A stretch of DNA of 64,000 nt from Bufo bufo (lineage: Eukaryota; Chordata; Amphibia; Anura; Bufonidae): contig NC_053392.1 of the NCBI RefSeq assembly GCF_905171765.1, positions 451,954,722-452,018,721 of the forward strand. Direction: 5' to 3'. Of the stretch, positions 63,601 through 64,000 are shown piece after piece. Each line of letters starts with the position of its first letter. Positions within the stretch are counted from its first letter, which is position 1. The position numbers and the translations under genes were made by a program. The notes below the pieces were generated by a model. The model made no database searches, was not told where the DNA came from, and was given only the letters and a program-made list of their open reading frames with translations.

Positions 63601-64000
63601 GGATCCATACCGCTAACTTGAATATCTGGGGATCTGGAGGAATTAGAGGGCCCTGGACAAGCATATCCCTCTGGAAAGGAATTTCCCACGGGTCCTGCAG
63701 GACTAGTTGTTTTAAACTGGAAAACCAGCTTCTCTTGGCCCAAAGAGGAGTTTACCAGGATTATTGTAGCAGTCTCTTTGGATCTTCTGAATGACCCGAA
63801 GTATAAAGGGTATTGGAGGGAACGCATTTACCAGCTTCCAATTCCAGCTTATTGAAAAAGCGTCCACTGCCCAAGGCTTGTCCCTTGGATCTAGGGAACA
63901 AGAGATCTATCTGAGCATTTTCTTTTGAAGAAAATAGATCCATCTCTGGGCGACCCCATCTGGAGACTATTTCCCAGAAGATGACCCTGTTTAGAGACCA
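63600..64000 (-). pseudogene. DIRS-4 Dam-like region
   Basis: Fragments QGQALGSGRFFNKLELEAG and SSKENAQIDLLFPRSKGQ (63761-63943) match the part of DIRS-1 that reads IDLFATKSNKQ...QPLWIDALS. The frame is broken, and the element leaves the window at 64000. Confidence 0.65.

Larger units (their letters stand above)
62332..64000 (-). mobile_element. DIRS-4 (3' part; continues beyond the window)
   Basis: It begins with the DIRS terminal repeat ACCGTAATTAGTCTTACCGG and CCACCATGATGGCC...CTCTGTAGGGGCAGGAACAC, then about 170 bases of non-coding sequence, then a decayed YR and Dam-like region. It abuts DIRS-3 RT sequence without a target duplication, as expected for DIRS integration. I could not find an internal complementary region. 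Confidence 0.82.

Overview
The window is vertebrate nuclear DNA, most likely from an anuran amphibian. Three short protein-coding exons are surrounded by tens of kilobases of transposable elements of types typical of large frog or toad genomes: DIRS elements, Penelope, Tc1/mariner, hAT, palindromic TTAA-flanked MITEs, a chromodomain Ty3/gypsy element, L1/Tx1 and CR1-like LINEs. I see no bacterial or phage gene organisation, and no tRNA or rRNA gene.

Host gene: three exons of afadin (AFDN) are read on the minus strand at 48922-49016, 16341-16603 and 3608-3674. The middle exon carries most of the FHA domain. Splice phases agree across all three, so almost the whole window is intron: about 32.3 kb between the first two exons, about 12.7 kb between the second and third, and flanking intron on both sides.

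Layout: 1-3.6 kb holds a hAT-type fragment and a 2.2 kb TTAA-flanked element. 4.5-7.9 kb holds palindromic MITEs, a second truncated TTAA-flanked element, a 24-bp minisatellite and a hAT end. 7.9-11.1 kb is a decayed minus-strand chromovirus. 11.1-13.4 kb is an L1/Tx1 remnant split by a probable Penelope-like insertion with hammerhead-like motifs. 15-23 kb holds duplicated repeats, MITEs and a 4.3 kb composite hAT containing a Tc1 element. 23.1-29.5 kb is a CR1-like LINE split by another DNA element, which itself hosts DIRS-1, a structurally complete DIRS retrotransposon. 31.3-32.1 kb is a Penelope remnant. 33.1-45.6 kb is DIRS-2, interrupted by an 8.35 kb endogenous retrovirus on the plus strand. 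45.7-48.8 kb holds a TTAA MITE, a Tc1 element and CA repeats. 49.4-55.9 kb holds nested MITEs and a 3.8 kb TTAA-flanked element with an internal palindromic tandem array. 55.9-64 kb is DIRS-3, invaded by a hAT, a TTAA element and a Tc1, and cut by DIRS-4, which runs off the window.

The most striking unit is the endogenous retrovirus (37085-45434). It has a 5-bp target duplication, LTRs differing by one substitution and one 3-base indel, and open gag and pol genes in the same frame separated by a UGA-CUA stop. A clear splice donor/acceptor pair serves env, but env is broken across frames and lacks the usual gammaretroviral transmembrane motifs. All four DIRS elements lie in the same orientation as AFDN, whereas the retrovirus is antisense to it.
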